DNA of 64,000 nucleotides from Guillardia theta CCMP2712 (taxonomy: Eukaryota > Cryptophyceae > Pyrenomonadales > Geminigeraceae): assembly GCF_000315625.1 (NCBI RefSeq), contig NW_005434631.1:385212-449211 (forward strand), in the 5' to 3' direction. Below are positions 53,748 through 64,000 of the stretch, piece by piece (positions within the stretch are counted from its first letter, which is position 1; each line of letters begins with the position of its first letter). Under the pieces are notes generated by a model, which saw only the letters and a program-made list of their open reading frames with translations, searched no databases and was not told the origin of the DNA. The translations under genes were made by a program, and so were the position numbers.

Positions 53748-54665
53748 TCAATGACCATTTCTTTCGTTGAAAGAGTGAACTCGCGCTGACATCCAAGCAT
53801 AGAATTCGGCATCTTCCCGCATACGTTGTCTATGCGGACAATCTTTCTTTCCTTCAGCCACTCGGCGTGCATTCCTTCCCCACAGAATGACACCCATGTA
53901 GCAAACCTTGGTGGCTACCCAGTTAATCAGCCATGACGGGAGCTTGTGGATCTTAGGGTCGACACTGCCAGCTGCAACTACCTTTGTCTTGTTGTTGTTG
54001 ATTGGAATCAATTTCACCGCTGCATACTTGATGTCGATGCGAACTGTTTTCGGCTTCACCTCTGGGAATGTAACTCCCTCCATTTCTTCGAGACTGCGAA
54101 TCAGAAGCAGCACACACCCATCTTCATCGAGGCCATCTATCGCCCGTCCGTACACGCAGGAATCACGGTGAGAAAAAATTGCTGGAAGGGGGGACTTGAT
54201 TTTCCACCAACAGACTCGCTCACACTTGGACGGTTTTGACAAGAGCTCACTGTCACTGATGAACGGGAGCCAACTGGGGAACAGAGTGATCTCGTTCACC
54301 ATGACGAGGAGATATTCCAGGGGGGCATCAATCGTAGCTGCAACACGAAGCGCATGGATTGGGGAGTCTGCTTCAGGCTTGTACCAAACCCGTATGTCAT
54401 CTTCTTTGGAGCCGTAGACGTGGTTCCAACCATCATCACCTTGTAAATCCTTGCAAAAACCTTCTGCCTCTTCTGAAGCATCCCTCACCTGCTGCATGAA
54501 CGCCTCATGCTTCGAGTGCGCGTTGGGGAACTTGTCAGCGATGTCTCGCTCTAGTCGGACTGCCTGGAACAAGCAGTCTTCTTGGAAGAGCTTCTTGCAT
54601 CTGGCAACCATCTCCTCTCCTTCCTCGCCCTTCGTTGCTGCCTCTTGTTCTTCCTGTCCCCCCAT
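53748..54665 (-). CDS. START-domain protein, cytosolic
   Basis: Single exon, 305 residues from ATG 54665. An N-terminal helical region (about 70 residues) precedes a START-like domain: WNHVYGSKEDDIRVWYKPE, then LRVAATIDAPLEYLLVMVNE and SPLPAIFSHRDSCVYGRAID, and a C-terminal helix (LPSWLINWVATKVCYMGVIL). No signal peptide or membrane segment, unlike the START gene at 9331-10791. A lipid ligand is likely but not identifiable. Confidence 0.85.
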   Translation of the reverse strand: MGGQEEQEAATKGEEGEEMVARCKKLFQEDCLFQAVRLERDIADKFPNAHSKHEAFMQQVRDASEEAEGFCKDLQGDDGWNHVYGSKEDDIRVWYKPEADSPIHALRVAATIDAPLEYLLVMVNEITLFPSWLPFISDSELLSKPSKCERVCWWKIKSPLPAIFSHRDSCVYGRAIDGLDEDGCVLLLIRSLEEMEGVTFPEVKPKTVRIDIKYAAVKLIPINNNKTKVVAAGSVDPKIHKLPSWLINWVATKVCYMGVILWGRNARRVAEGKKDCPHRQRMREDAEFYAWMSARVHSFNERNGH

Positions 54666-54848
54666 TCTGTTCGGCCACCCTACAAGATGGGGATGCCAAG
54701 CAAAACATCAGGGTCTGAATCGATTCGAATCAGACGCCCGGACATAAAAAGGGGGCTTGGTAGGGGTCCATTCTCCTAGAGCTGGCAGCGACGTAGTGAG
54801 GTGGGGTGGGGTAGGGAAAGGTAGGGAGGGGTGGGGTTGACAATATTG

Positions 54849-55003
54849 GCAGCAAAAAGGTGTGAGGGGTCCACGCGCGTGTCGGATCTGAGATTCGAAC
54901 TCAGGTTGCCACGGCCACAACGTGGAGTACTGACCACTATACGAATCCGACCTCCCCATGCCCCTCATCCCCGATCTCAGTGTACATATACCCGCCGCAT
55001 TAC
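54849..55003. repeat. Duplicated tRNA-His block, copy 2
   Basis: About 150 bases nearly identical to 52420-52576: GGCAGCAAAA-GGTGTGAGGG flank, the whole tRNA gene, and the 5-prime flank CCCGATCTCAGTGTACATAT. Flank differences are a few bases only; the tRNA is unchanged. Confidence 0.9.
54880..54951 (-). tRNA. tRNA-His (GTG), copy 2
   Basis: Identical to the tRNA at 52450-52521, same strand, 2.4 kb away. Confidence 0.97.
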
Positions 55004-55394
55004 CCGCCGCCAGCCCGCCGCCCTCTCCCCAACATGGCGGGAGGGCGAGATGAAAGTGTAACATGAGCACGAGAGAAGGAGGAGTAGAATAAGCAATGGC
55101 AGCAGAAGAGGAGGATAGTAGGGCAGGGCCGGGCCAGGGCCAGAAGCCTGAGCTCGATAAGAGATCACAGTCCGATGGTCAAGAGAAACGGGTGGAAGGG
55201 AAACGAGTGCCGGAGCGGGTACATGAGCAGGAGTGCAACTTGTTCATAGCACAACAACGAGGTGACTTCGAGGTGGCTTCGCCTCGATTACTGCAATCGC
55301 AAGGAACCAGCAAGAGAGTTTGACGTGAGAACGACCCGGTAGTGTCTTTACTGTATGAGAGCCGAAGAAACGTTCACTGCTGCTGCCGACTGAC

Positions 55395-57253
55395 TCAGCC
55401 GAAGTGAAAAGTGAAATGGTGACTGCCGCCACCGCCTCCTCCAAATCCGAAGGGAAAACCTTGGCCAGGATTACCCTGAGAGCAAGGTCAGCAACCACGG
55501 GAGATAGCTCTGCCTTGAACCTGCGGCTGTTCATTAATCGGATCCTCTCCTCTGTCGTACTTGGCGCGTTTCTCGGGGTCAGTGAGGACCTAACACGAGT
55601 GAGGTGGGCTCATCAACAGACTTGATCCAACACCTCGTGAGCCTCGGCAATCTCGTGAAACTTTCGGTTCGCAAGGTCGGATTCTTCTTTTGTCTTGCAC
55701 TGGCCACCACCGCAGACCTTGCAGGCGATATCATGAAGGAAGGGAGAGAAGTTCCAGGACTCCTCACCTTGTCTGGATGCATCGTCAGCGCTTTCTTCTT
55801 GTAGGCTTTCTTGATTGCTCGATCGTCGGCATCCTTAGGAACATCCAGAACCTTGATGAAGCACATCATTCGCCCTGGAATCATCACCCCGGACAATCGA
55901 GGGAACCTTATAGTAATCCTTCATCTTGCTTTTCTTGAGCAGCTGCTTTGCTCGTTCAAGCTTCTCTTTTGCTTCGTGACTGTCTTTCTGAAGGTTCAAA
56001 GCTCTCTCGCAGTCTCGCACAGCCTAGCGCAACTGGTCAAAAGAAATCGGCATGACGCTGCGAGCGAACCTCCTCCCAATCCTCGAGCCCCTGCAGAGCC
56101 TCCGCACGAGACAAGAGGGTTTGCATCCTCTGTTGCCTGAAGTAGGGTGAGAAACGCGATATTGCTAGCAGTTAAGGCAAACCTATCATGAATCTGCTCA
56201 GGGATATTCATGACTTCAGAGCAAGCTTCAATCGCCTCTCTGTACTTCTTCAGCTTGATGAGAACCTTGCAAACAAGTCAGCAAGACCTGGCTTTACAGC
56301 ACTGCACCAAGCACCTGGCATCTTCCGAGGTTCATCTTGCCAGTGAACAACACATGATTCGGATCGATCTTCGCTCCCTTTTCATAGCTCTCCAGTGCTT
56401 CATTGTACTGCTTAGAGTCCATTTCTTTCTGCGCTGCTTTTGCAACATTTTCCATTTGCTTAATCTTTCGGTATGCTTGCTTGCACACTTTATGCTCCGG
56501 GTCAAGGCGCAGTCCTTCTCTAAAATGTCTTTGAGCCATGTCAAGCTCGTCCATCTCATAGTAAGCTTGGCCTCGCATGGCCAATGCTGCCATATGTTTG
56601 CTGTCTACCTTGAGTGCTTTACCAGTGTCTGCAAGAGCGTTTTCTCTGTCTCCCAACTTCAAATGGCATTCGGCTCTCATCAGCAGGAGCTGGACACAAT
56701 CGGAAGCAACATCTATGGCTTTGTTCAGATGATCACGCGCCGCTTGATAGTTCTTTTGCTCCAACAGCGTCTTTGCTGCATCATACGCTTGTTCAGCGAG
56801 GTGAAGGTTGCTTAAGGTTTCCCTGAGGCTCGCCGAGTCCTTGCTCTTGAGAAGCGCTTGCACATCCTCGCGGGCCTCCTGGAACCTTCCTTGAGAGGTA
56901 TGGATCTTTGCTCGCTTGTCCAGAGCCTGGAAGTAATCTGGTTTAATCTCGAGAACCTTGGCAAGATCCCGCAGCGCAGCCTCAAACTTCTTCTCGATGA
57001 TATGCGCCGTCGCCCTCTTGTACCAGTTCATATGGTCCGTGGGGTTCATCTTCACGGCGCTGTCGAAATGCTTCAGGGCCGCGGCTAGTTTCCCTTCCAT
57101 CAATGCCTTGTCTCCCAGAGACCTCTCATGGGCAGCTGCCCCCGCAGAAAGCGAATCTGTCTTCTCAGATGACGCGTTCGTGTTGATGATGCACAGGATG
57201 AGAGCAAACAATAAAGCTTGTGTGCGATGCTGATTGAGAGCACGTGGAAGCAT
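55395..57253 (-). CDS. DNAJC3: DNAJC3/p58IPK-like ER co-chaperone
   Basis: Exon 1 starts at ATG 57253 with a signal peptide (ALLFALILCIINTNASS). It encodes about eight TPR repeats (for example YFQALDKRAKIHTSQGRFQE). Later exons include VLIKLKKYREAIEACSEVMN, LERAKQLLKKSKMKDYYK, VLDVPKDADDRAIKKAYKKK with MHPDK (J-domain HPD), FHEIAEAHE, VLTDPEKRAKYDRGEDPINE, and a Gly/Phe-rich end (GFPFGFGGGGGGSHHFTFHF) with stop at 55395-55397. The order (signal, TPR, J domain) is that of p58IPK, which stimulates BiP ATPase and binds unfolded clients in the ER lumen. Unlike the proteins with an RGG leader, it has no such motif. Confidence 0.93.
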
Positions 57254-59456
57254 CGTGTGAGGCTGTTGGATAGATAGCTACAGTCACGGATGATACCTCT
57301 TGATGGTGCAGAATGCTTGACTGGCGGTCTTACAATTGAACAACCTGGCAACGATACAATCCAGAATCCCGTTTCACGCACCGAAAGCCATAGAAACGTC
57401 CACAATGTCACAGGGGAGGAGGAGGAGGAGGAGGAGGAGGGTCACTGTGACCCTGGCGGCGCTCAGGCTGCAGCAGGAGCTTCCCGTGCGAGGGGTCGGC
57501 GAGCTGGGGAAGGGGGGCGACTGGGGGCGGAGAAGGCCCAAGGAAGGTGAAGGGATGAAGTACCGGTGGTCTGCAATGTGTTAGAATGATGCAGGGTGGG
57601 GTCTGTGTCATAGGGCTGTTGTATAGGATATCTGCAGGTCCTAGGACCTACTATGGCCTCCCACGTCACGTAGCCGTTATCCCCGTTATTACACCATGGA
57701 AGGACGGTTACAAGAAGCAGGCTGGCTTCGGCGCGGCGGTTAACTACACCGTGACTCCGGCGGGCCGGCCCGACAACTGATCGGATGGGCCAGTGCGCGG
57801 CCCGGCCGGGCCGCGCCGGCACTCCCGCCGCCCCGCCCCCCGCCACCGTCGGGTGCATCCGACGGTCCGCTCGGACGGTCCCGGCGATCCGACATGGCCG
57901 GGCACTGCACGGTGACCGCCGCGGCCTTGTCACTGATGACCGTGACTTCAATAACCGGGCCGGGGCGGCGGCCCGCCGCATCGGATCATCTGAAACTTCG
58001 GAAGTCGGCCGTGGTTCGACTGAGAGGCCTCGGAGGATGGTGACGATCACAGTGGCAGCTGATCGGATTCACGGCGGGCCGCATCATCCGAGCCTGTTTC
58101 GTGATTGGCCTACACAAGTTTATTGACTCTGACATCGATGTCAAACGTTGAGATGTCAAACGTTCCGTTAGGTAGATGGACTTAAGCTTGCCAGAGCATG
58201 ACACGGTTGTGAATGGCATTGCCGGGCTGCGAGGAGGGTCAGCAGGGGCTGAGCTGGGAGAGCGAGGAGGCACCTGATCGAAGGTCTGCTGATGGGGGTC
58301 GTAGAGATCGCCAGTGACAGCTGACCCGTCCTGCCCCTCGTCACGCACGAAGAGTCTCCTCTCGCTCCTCCTCAAACCTGCCAGCTCTGCGGTGCCATGT
58401 TGTCGTAAGTCCCTGGTCCGGTGGCGCCAGGCTGAGTGTAGAAGTAGGCAGGAGGGAAGCTATCATCGGACGCCTGATTCAACATCTACAGCAGGAGGTC
58501 AGAGACAGTCGAGGCCTGTAGGCTGAGCGGGAGGCTGAAGATATGTGAAGCCATCGGACACGGCAGGAGACTAAAACATGAACAGAGGAGAGGTACATAA
58601 TGTGAAGGCGAAGTTTGTTCTACACGAAAATAAGTTGGAGAATGTGCGAAGCTAGTGGTATATCAAATGAAGGCCCAAGATCATGCTTTCCAGATCAAGT
58701 GAAAGTAGAACAGTCTCAGATAAACAAAGCAGTGGATTCAGAAACAAAAGAGGTTTACATGTATGATCATTTGTCTGTGCACTTGTACCTCTTTGAGTGT
58801 CGATGTGTTTGCATGCATTTGTTTGTTCGATTTATGTCTCATGCGCGAGTCAAGAGGTTCACGTACACACATCTGATAAAAGGAGGTCCATGTACACACA
58901 TCTGATAAAAGAAGAATGCTTTCTGTCAAGAAACTATCCCACATGTACCTTTCGCGCCCCTCTACCTCGAGCTCGCACTAACTCTTTCTAAAATGTTTGT
59001 TTCGCATGCTTGTTTTATGTAGCATAGGAAGCACATGTCTTCATGCTCTACTCTTACATCACTTCAGACTCTCTCCCCTCATCTTCTCCCTTCATTTCGC
59101 ATGCCTCCATCCTCGCGCGCACCTGGCCGGGCATGAAGCTCCACAAGCTCATGAATCGCGACATGGCGTGAGGATACGAGGGGACAGACCACCCCACTCT
59201 CTAAATGTAGGGAAAAGTACCCGTCCGAATTACAGCGGGAATAAGACCGGTGGCACGGAGAGTATGGGGGAGGACAGGGAGGGAAGGAGGGAAGGAGAGG
59301 AGAAAGGCGGAGGAGAAAGAGGATCAGCATAGAAGATCTCGATCACATCGCTCCAGATCTTCTTGCCTGCTGCTATCACCTGCTCTTCACATACGGATAA
59401 TCCCAAGTCGTCAGCAAGGAATTTCTTGCTTGACGTCTACTTACGGGAGCTCGAAC
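57254..59456. other. Long intergenic region with GC-rich block
   Basis: No gene seen. It contains a (GGA)n run at 57418-57440, a second GC-rich element (about 57755-58015) like that at 6.4-6.8 kb, a duplicated agatgtcaaacgtt near 58136-58162, and a direct repeat of tacacacatctgataaaa at about 58863-58911. Confidence 0.6.
57755..58015. repeat. GC-rich dispersed element, copy 2
   Basis: GCCCGGCCGGGCCGCGCC-type block, ending CGGATCATCTGAAACTTCGG then AAGTCGGCCG. This parallels the right end of the block at 6405-6830 (see that entry). Shorter GC-rich stretches of the same style lie near 15670, 23140, 33950 and 63460. Confidence 0.45.
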
Positions 59457-60951
59457 ATGATGGTGGGTCCCGCCATGTTCTTGTTTGCTCTGCTCGCCTG
59501 CCTGCCTGTATCGCTCGAGCACCATCTTGAATGGCCAGCAAGGGATCGCCAGGTGGTCTTGAACAGACTGCGAGGTGGATCGACGACGGAGGGAAAGTTG
59601 TATGTGTTCGGAGGATTCTCCATGAAGAGCCTGTACACGGACACGGTTGAGAGCATCAATCTGAGCCAGAAAGATCGCTGGTACTGGAAGCGAAAGCCGT
59701 ACATGAAAGTCGCCAAGGCATCTTTATGTGCAGTTGCGCTCAAGGGAAAGATCTACTTGGTGGGAGGACAGGACTCAAGATACTTCGCAGTGCAACGGAG
59801 GTTGTCACAGATGACAGACAAGAACGAGACTGTCGGACCTCACGACGTGAATTGGCCGTGAGTGTCTCGGAGCCTGATGGAAAACCTCCCTTGAATTCCC
59901 CCCTCTTTCTCCCTTGCTCTCTTCCTGTCTCTCTGCTGTCTCCTCCCGGCTTCTCACGTCTCTCGTTTGCAGGACTCTCGATATCATGGAGGTCTTCGAC
60001 CCAAAGCAGGACTCCAACTCCTGCTGGACCTTCGCCCCCCCCATGTTTGAGCGCAGAGTCTCCTTCTCAGCTGCCGCGTTGGCGGGCAGGTTGTGGGTGT
60101 GTGGGGGCTACAACGGCGAGCGGGTTGTGTCTTCCTTGGAGAGCTTCGATCCGCAGGACTCGCACTGGACGACAGAGGCTGATCTGCCGAGGCCCCGGTT
60201 TGGCATCGCACTGGCAGCCTCTACAGCAGAGGGACTAAGTCTGTACGCGATTGGTGGGTCAAACGGCGAATACGTCTCAAAGGCTGTGGATATCTTCGAC
60301 GTGAAGACGAGGAAGTGGAGGATGGGGCCTGACATGCTCACTGCAAGGAGGTGAAGCTTCTTTCCTCTCGACATCTCTTGCTGCCCCTGCCCTCTCCCCT
60401 TCTCCTCCTGTTTTCATCCTCCTTCCCCTCCAACATCATCACTCCTATCACCACTACAGCATTCATTCTAGTCCTGCTCCCATGCGCTTGCGCTCTCGCT
60501 CCTGCTGATCCTGTGGGTTGACAATGACCGTGGGTGGAAGTTCATGTGCGGCAGTGGAGATCAAGGGCAAGATATACGTCATGGGAGGGCTGGGCGAGGA
60601 AGGTTGTCTCAACTCCATGGAGGTTCTTGACCTCAAGACTGAGAAGTGGGAGCGATGCCTCGGCGACGGCATGCAGTCGAAGCGATCAGCATTCGGAGCG
60701 GTAAATCCTCTGCCTCCTGTCCCTTCCTCCATCTGACGAGCGGCAAGGTTGCCTACGAGGGGAGGATCTTCGTGGTGGGCGGATGCGACGGGGAGAAGAT
60801 GTTGGATACAGCGGAGGTTTACGACGATAAGGAAGGGTGAGGAGGGCCTTCCCGCGCGTGTCTCGTTGTATGTGACACATTTACTTGCAGTTGGGCTGAC
60901 ATGCCGAAGCTCAAAGTGCCGAGAGGAGCCCTGGGCGTCGCCTTGCTGTAA
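59457..60951 (+). CDS. Kelch-repeat protein with secretory-type leader
   Basis: Five exons (59457-59857, 59973-60350, 60541-60700, 60748-60836, 60891-60951), phases checked. MMVGPAMFLFALLACLPVSL is a signal peptide. RLRGG lies at residues 37-41. Kelch blades follow at once: GKLYVFGGFSM, GKIYLVGGQDS, GRLWVCGGYNGE, LYAIGGSNGEYV, GKIYVMGGLGEEG and GRIFVVGGCDGE, each with GG and later a Trp (DRWYWKR, DSHWTTE, RKWRMGP, EKWERCL, CWADMP). It is a six-bladed beta-propeller with little else, perhaps a binding scaffold in the lumen of an organelle. Stop to stop with the MscS gene is about 60 bases. Confidence 0.9.
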
Positions 60952-61010
60952 GACCTTAAAGAATGGACCTGGAAGACATGAAGCACTACGGGAGCCTCGG
61001 ACCCATCGAG

Positions 61011-62540
61011 CTATGACGGGCTCGTGGGAAGACAGACCCCTGCGTTGTCCTCCATCACTCGCGCGACCGTCTTGATGTCATACTTGACGAGTGAGCGGGC
61101 GATATCTTCGACGAGCTTGCACCTGAAGTAGTCGAACTGAGCCGTCGGCACGAACACTCGACACTCCCACACAGACCCACTTGACCGCAAGTCCTTCATG
61201 ACAACCTGTGGGAGACTCACTTTCATGCCCAGCTTCGTTTTGCCCTCGTCATGCTCCTTGTTGGCCAGCGACAAGTAGTCTGTGAGCGATATCCTGCTTT
61301 CCTTGATGTTGTCAATCCGCTCGAGGATGGTTCGAGACGGCTTCAAGACCATGTTCGAGATCATGCTGCTGCTGTCGAAGGTCGTGATGAAGGATCGCTC
61401 TTGCCCTGCCTTGGTTGCATTCTGTGACACAGGAGCGATCTTGCCCAGCACCTGCTGCGGCACGATGGAGCCGTTGGACATCTTGTAAAGTCGCTTGTTG
61501 GTGAATTTCTTCTGGCTCTCTTGCTTGAGATAGTCGCGCGCTAGGTACTCGTAGTCGGCCACCACCTGCTCCAGGCACTTCCTCGCCTTGTCCACGTCGG
61601 CCGACGCTGCCGTCTGGATCTCAATCTCGATCCTGCGCATCTTGTTGCGGGAGGCGTTCTCGATCACCGCCCCGAAGATCTCCGAGTTGGGGACGCTGAT
61701 GCGAACGTTGCTGAAGGTATCGAGCCGCGTCTCGAAGAGAAGCGTCTTGGCTATGATTCCCGTCTTGCCCGCTACGATCACGATGTCGCCGACCGAGTAG
61801 GGCCGGAAGATCATGAGCATGATGCCTGCTGCGAGATTGGAGAGAACCTTCTGAGAGGCGAAGCCGATGGCAACGCTGAAGCTGGTGAGAGCTGCAGTCA
61901 GACCGCTGATGTTAATCCCAAACGAGCCCAACAAACAGGAGACGGCGATAGCAAGTGAGAAGTACTTGACTGCTCGCTGCAGGAACAGAGCAACTGTGGT
62001 GTCAGAGCCGAGAGACATCATCTCATAGATGGTGTAGTCGGCGAGCCACACCGACAGCCTGTAACCAGTGAAGAACGTCAGGATTCCCACCACCAGCAGC
62101 TCCTCTCGTTGAGTGAGGAAGGGGATCAGAGATCCCTTGGAAACAATTCGAATCGCAACGAAGCAAGCGATGGTCGAGACGAGCAGAAATCCCAAGGCCA
62201 GCGATGAAGGTTTGCTGGGCGAATCCGTCAAGTCGTCGTCTTGAGATTGGTTGGTTGCCGCAATGCTCGAGCTACTCCGTTCGTTTGAGAGGGCACGCAC
62301 CACGTCAGAGTCATCGAAGCCTCCTCGAAGTGTCGTGAATTTCTGCACGGGCGGGCGATGTCCTGGTGTTAGCAACATAACATGCAAGGACGAGGCGCCT
62401 CCTCGTCTGACCAGCAGCTTCCTGGGAGCCACGAGGGCCGAGCAGACTTGAAATCCGTGAGCGAGGAGAAACAACTCCATGAGCATTTTAAACATCAAGA
62501 CGCGATTGAGTGCGCGCGTGCTGGTTGCCCTGAGTTTCAT
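61011..62540 (-). CDS. MscS-family mechanosensitive channel with leader
   Basis: Single exon, 509 residues from ATG 62540. The N-terminus has a hydrophobic leader (FKMLMELFLLAHGFQVCSAL), then VRRGG at 44-48 and LRGG at 71-74. Two or three transmembrane helices follow, then the MscS core: LTAALTSFSVAIGFASQKVL, then SNLAAGIMLMIFRPYSVGD (pore helix TM3) and VPNSEIFGAVIENAS (beta domain). The C-terminal ~230 residues form a soluble domain with a segment SQKKFTNKRLYKMSNGS not usual in the family. Such channels release osmolytes under membrane tension and occur in plastid envelopes of plants and algae. The leader fits an organelle location. Confidence 0.9.
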   Translation of the reverse strand: MKLRATSTRALNRVLMFKMLMELFLLAHGFQVCSALVAPRKLLVRRGGASSLHVMLLTPGHRPPVQKFTTLRGGFDDSDVVRALSNERSSSSIAATNQSQDDDLTDSPSKPSSLALGFLLVSTIACFVAIRIVSKGSLIPFLTQREELLVVGILTFFTGYRLSVWLADYTIYEMMSLGSDTTVALFLQRAVKYFSLAIAVSCLLGSFGINISGLTAALTSFSVAIGFASQKVLSNLAAGIMLMIFRPYSVGDIVIVAGKTGIIAKTLLFETRLDTFSNVRISVPNSEIFGAVIENASRNKMRRIEIEIQTAASADVDKARKCLEQVVADYEYLARDYLKQESQKKFTNKRLYKMSNGSIVPQQVLGKIAPVSQNATKAGQERSFITTFDSSSMISNMVLKPSRTILERIDNIKESRISLTDYLSLANKEHDEGKTKLGMKVSLPQVVMKDLRSSGSVWECRVFVPTAQFDYFRCKLVEDIARSLVKYDIKTVARVMEDNAGVCLPTSPS

Positions 62541-64000
62541 AGCGTGAACTCACAGATGGATGGTCGCTGACGCTCTACAGCTATTGAGCTACTGAAGGAA
62601 TTCAGACCTGCAGCAAGGTAAGCCATAAGGAAACAAATTCTAGGAGTGTAGAAGCTCCATTCCAACACAAATGAAGTAATTCGAAAGAAAGATACAGATA
62701 ACATTAAGCGTCTGCACTCTCCGCACTTTCTATCACACATTAGTTTATCGCTACATCGATCATCTTGATGGCAAACACTAACATCGGTGAGTTTAGGCAG
62801 AACAGGAACGAGAGAACGAAAGGCGTGCAACCCCTGCCGAGGCCCTTGAGCTGGCTGACAAGAAGAGGAACAGGTCACAGATATAAGTCGGAAGGAGTAA
62901 GGAAATGGGTAATGTAGAGGCAGCGGAATATTAGGGAATTGAACGGAGATGGAACACACAGGAGATTAGTGGAAGCAAGTAGAAACAGGAGGGAAATGTA
63001 AACGAGAAACATGAGAGGGAGCAAGGGAGGAAGAGGGGCAGATCGAAAGAGGGAGGGTGTAGGGGCAGAGAGAGAAAGAAGGAGGGTGTAGGGGCAGAGA
63101 GATAGAGGGAGAGGGAAGAAGGAAGGGAGAGGAAGGGGGAGGGAGGAGGAGGGAGAGAGGGAGAGAGGACAGGGGAAGGGATGGAAGGACGGGGCAGGAT
63201 GATAAAAGTGTTGCGGGGCGGAAGAGGTGAAGGCAGGGGGGAACTAGGTCGCAGGGTAAGGGGGTCATAAATCATTTCAGTGATGGGGGTGGGGTGGATT
63301 TGGGGTACGAACTGAAGACTGAGGTAGGGGTACATGAGGGGCAACGAAGGGGTAGTGAAAGCTGCGGGTACGAAAGGGGGTAGTATTCGAAGGGTGGGTG
63401 GTAGGGGTAAACGGTCAAATTTGACCAAATATTGAGTAAAGAAATGGAGGAATACGGGTCACTGACCGGGCCCGGCCGAACTTGCCAGGGCCCGGTTAGT
63501 GACATCATGTAACGGCTATGAAACGGCGTGTTCAAATTTCGGTTGGCGGGAACCACCCACCCCACCCTTATCCATTCCCTGACCCATCCCCTGGGAGAAA
63601 TTGCATCCGTTTGAAACCCTTCGGAGAAAGGGTCAGAGTTTGAAGATTTATTATATCTGTCAATAGTAAATAATGCTCATCATCAGAGAGCTGCCTTGTT
63701 CGTACCACCCCTCTGTCCCTGGAGGTACCCCATCAGGTCACGTATACTATCAGGAGCCTTTCCCTTCCCTCGCGCTCCTCCCGCTCTGACGGAGCTTGGA
63801 ATCTAGACTTCCTGCTCTTCGCTCCATCCACCGCCTGTGTTCCCTTCCTTCCTTCAATTTTCCCTCCTTCCATACCCTCACTGCTTGTCTCTTACTTGAT
63901 CCTAGTCCTTTTCCTTCGTCTCAACGTTTAAACCGATCTCAATCCATTGACCTTCATTTACAATGTAAGCAACATTGCTGTTTTTTTGCATTCAAGTCAA
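62541..64000. other. Intergenic to end of window
   Basis: No gene seen. A long purine tract (GGAGGG, AGAGAG) with an agggtgtaggggcagagaga duplication lies at about 63000-63190, and a short GGGCCCGGCC block near 63468-63496. The last 300 bases are CT-rich. Confidence 0.6.

Overview
The window is nuclear DNA from a eukaryote. Genes are broken by many short introns (about 40-60 bases where both ends are clear) with GTGAGT-like donors and AG acceptors, there are eukaryotic tRNA genes, and the genes encode ER, mitochondrial and endomembrane proteins. Short introns, close packing on both strands, several proteins with a secretory-type leader followed by an RGG motif, and abundant minisatellites fit an alga with a complex plastid. 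A cryptophyte such as Guillardia theta is my best guess; this is inference and no marker here proves it. Several starts shown by simple open-frame reading are not ATG and proved to be internal exon edges, so I rebuilt gene models by splicing wherever conserved protein sequence guided the junctions.

Layout. 1-7.3 kb: a 32-copy 40-base minisatellite, an M23-type metallopeptidase-like gene, a dual-specificity phosphatase and a GC-rich intergenic element. 7.3-15.5 kb: a PDZ/coiled-coil gene, a START-domain protein, tRNA-Ala, an unrecognised 321-residue protein and a reticulon-like gene. 15.5-22.6 kb: a GAT/GAC repeat, a prolyl 4-hydroxylase-like gene, an MBF1 with a secretory-type leader, a PDI/ERV46 fusion and a SEC12/PREB-like WD40 protein, also with a leader. 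23.1-34.1 kb: a nest of fragments of one LINE-like retrotransposon (reverse transcriptase plus a C-terminal restriction-like nuclease), riddled with short copies of its own 3-prime end in both orientations. 34.6-45.4 kb: a small coiled-coil gene, a UPF1/IGHMBP2-like helicase whose introns hold many simple repeats, two large minisatellites (30-base and 20-base units) and a TKL-like protein kinase. 45.4-64 kb: a small membrane protein, a small TIM chaperone, a multi-pass membrane protein, a secreted ShKT-like protein with a new-looking internal repeat, a glutathione S-transferase, two identical tRNA-His genes in a short duplication, ISD11/LYRM4, a second START protein, DNAJC3/p58IPK, a kelch protein and an MscS channel.

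The genes form no operons, as expected. Themes recur: ER and secretory functions (PDI-ERV fusion, DNAJC3, SEC12-like, reticulon, prolyl hydroxylase) and mitochondrial biogenesis (small TIM, ISD11). Four otherwise unrelated proteins (MBF1, SEC12-like, kelch, MscS) share a hydrophobic leader followed by an R-G-G motif, three of them exactly RLRGG at residues 37-54. Their common targeting or processing signal, and the self-inserting retrotransposon nest, are the most interesting observations here.
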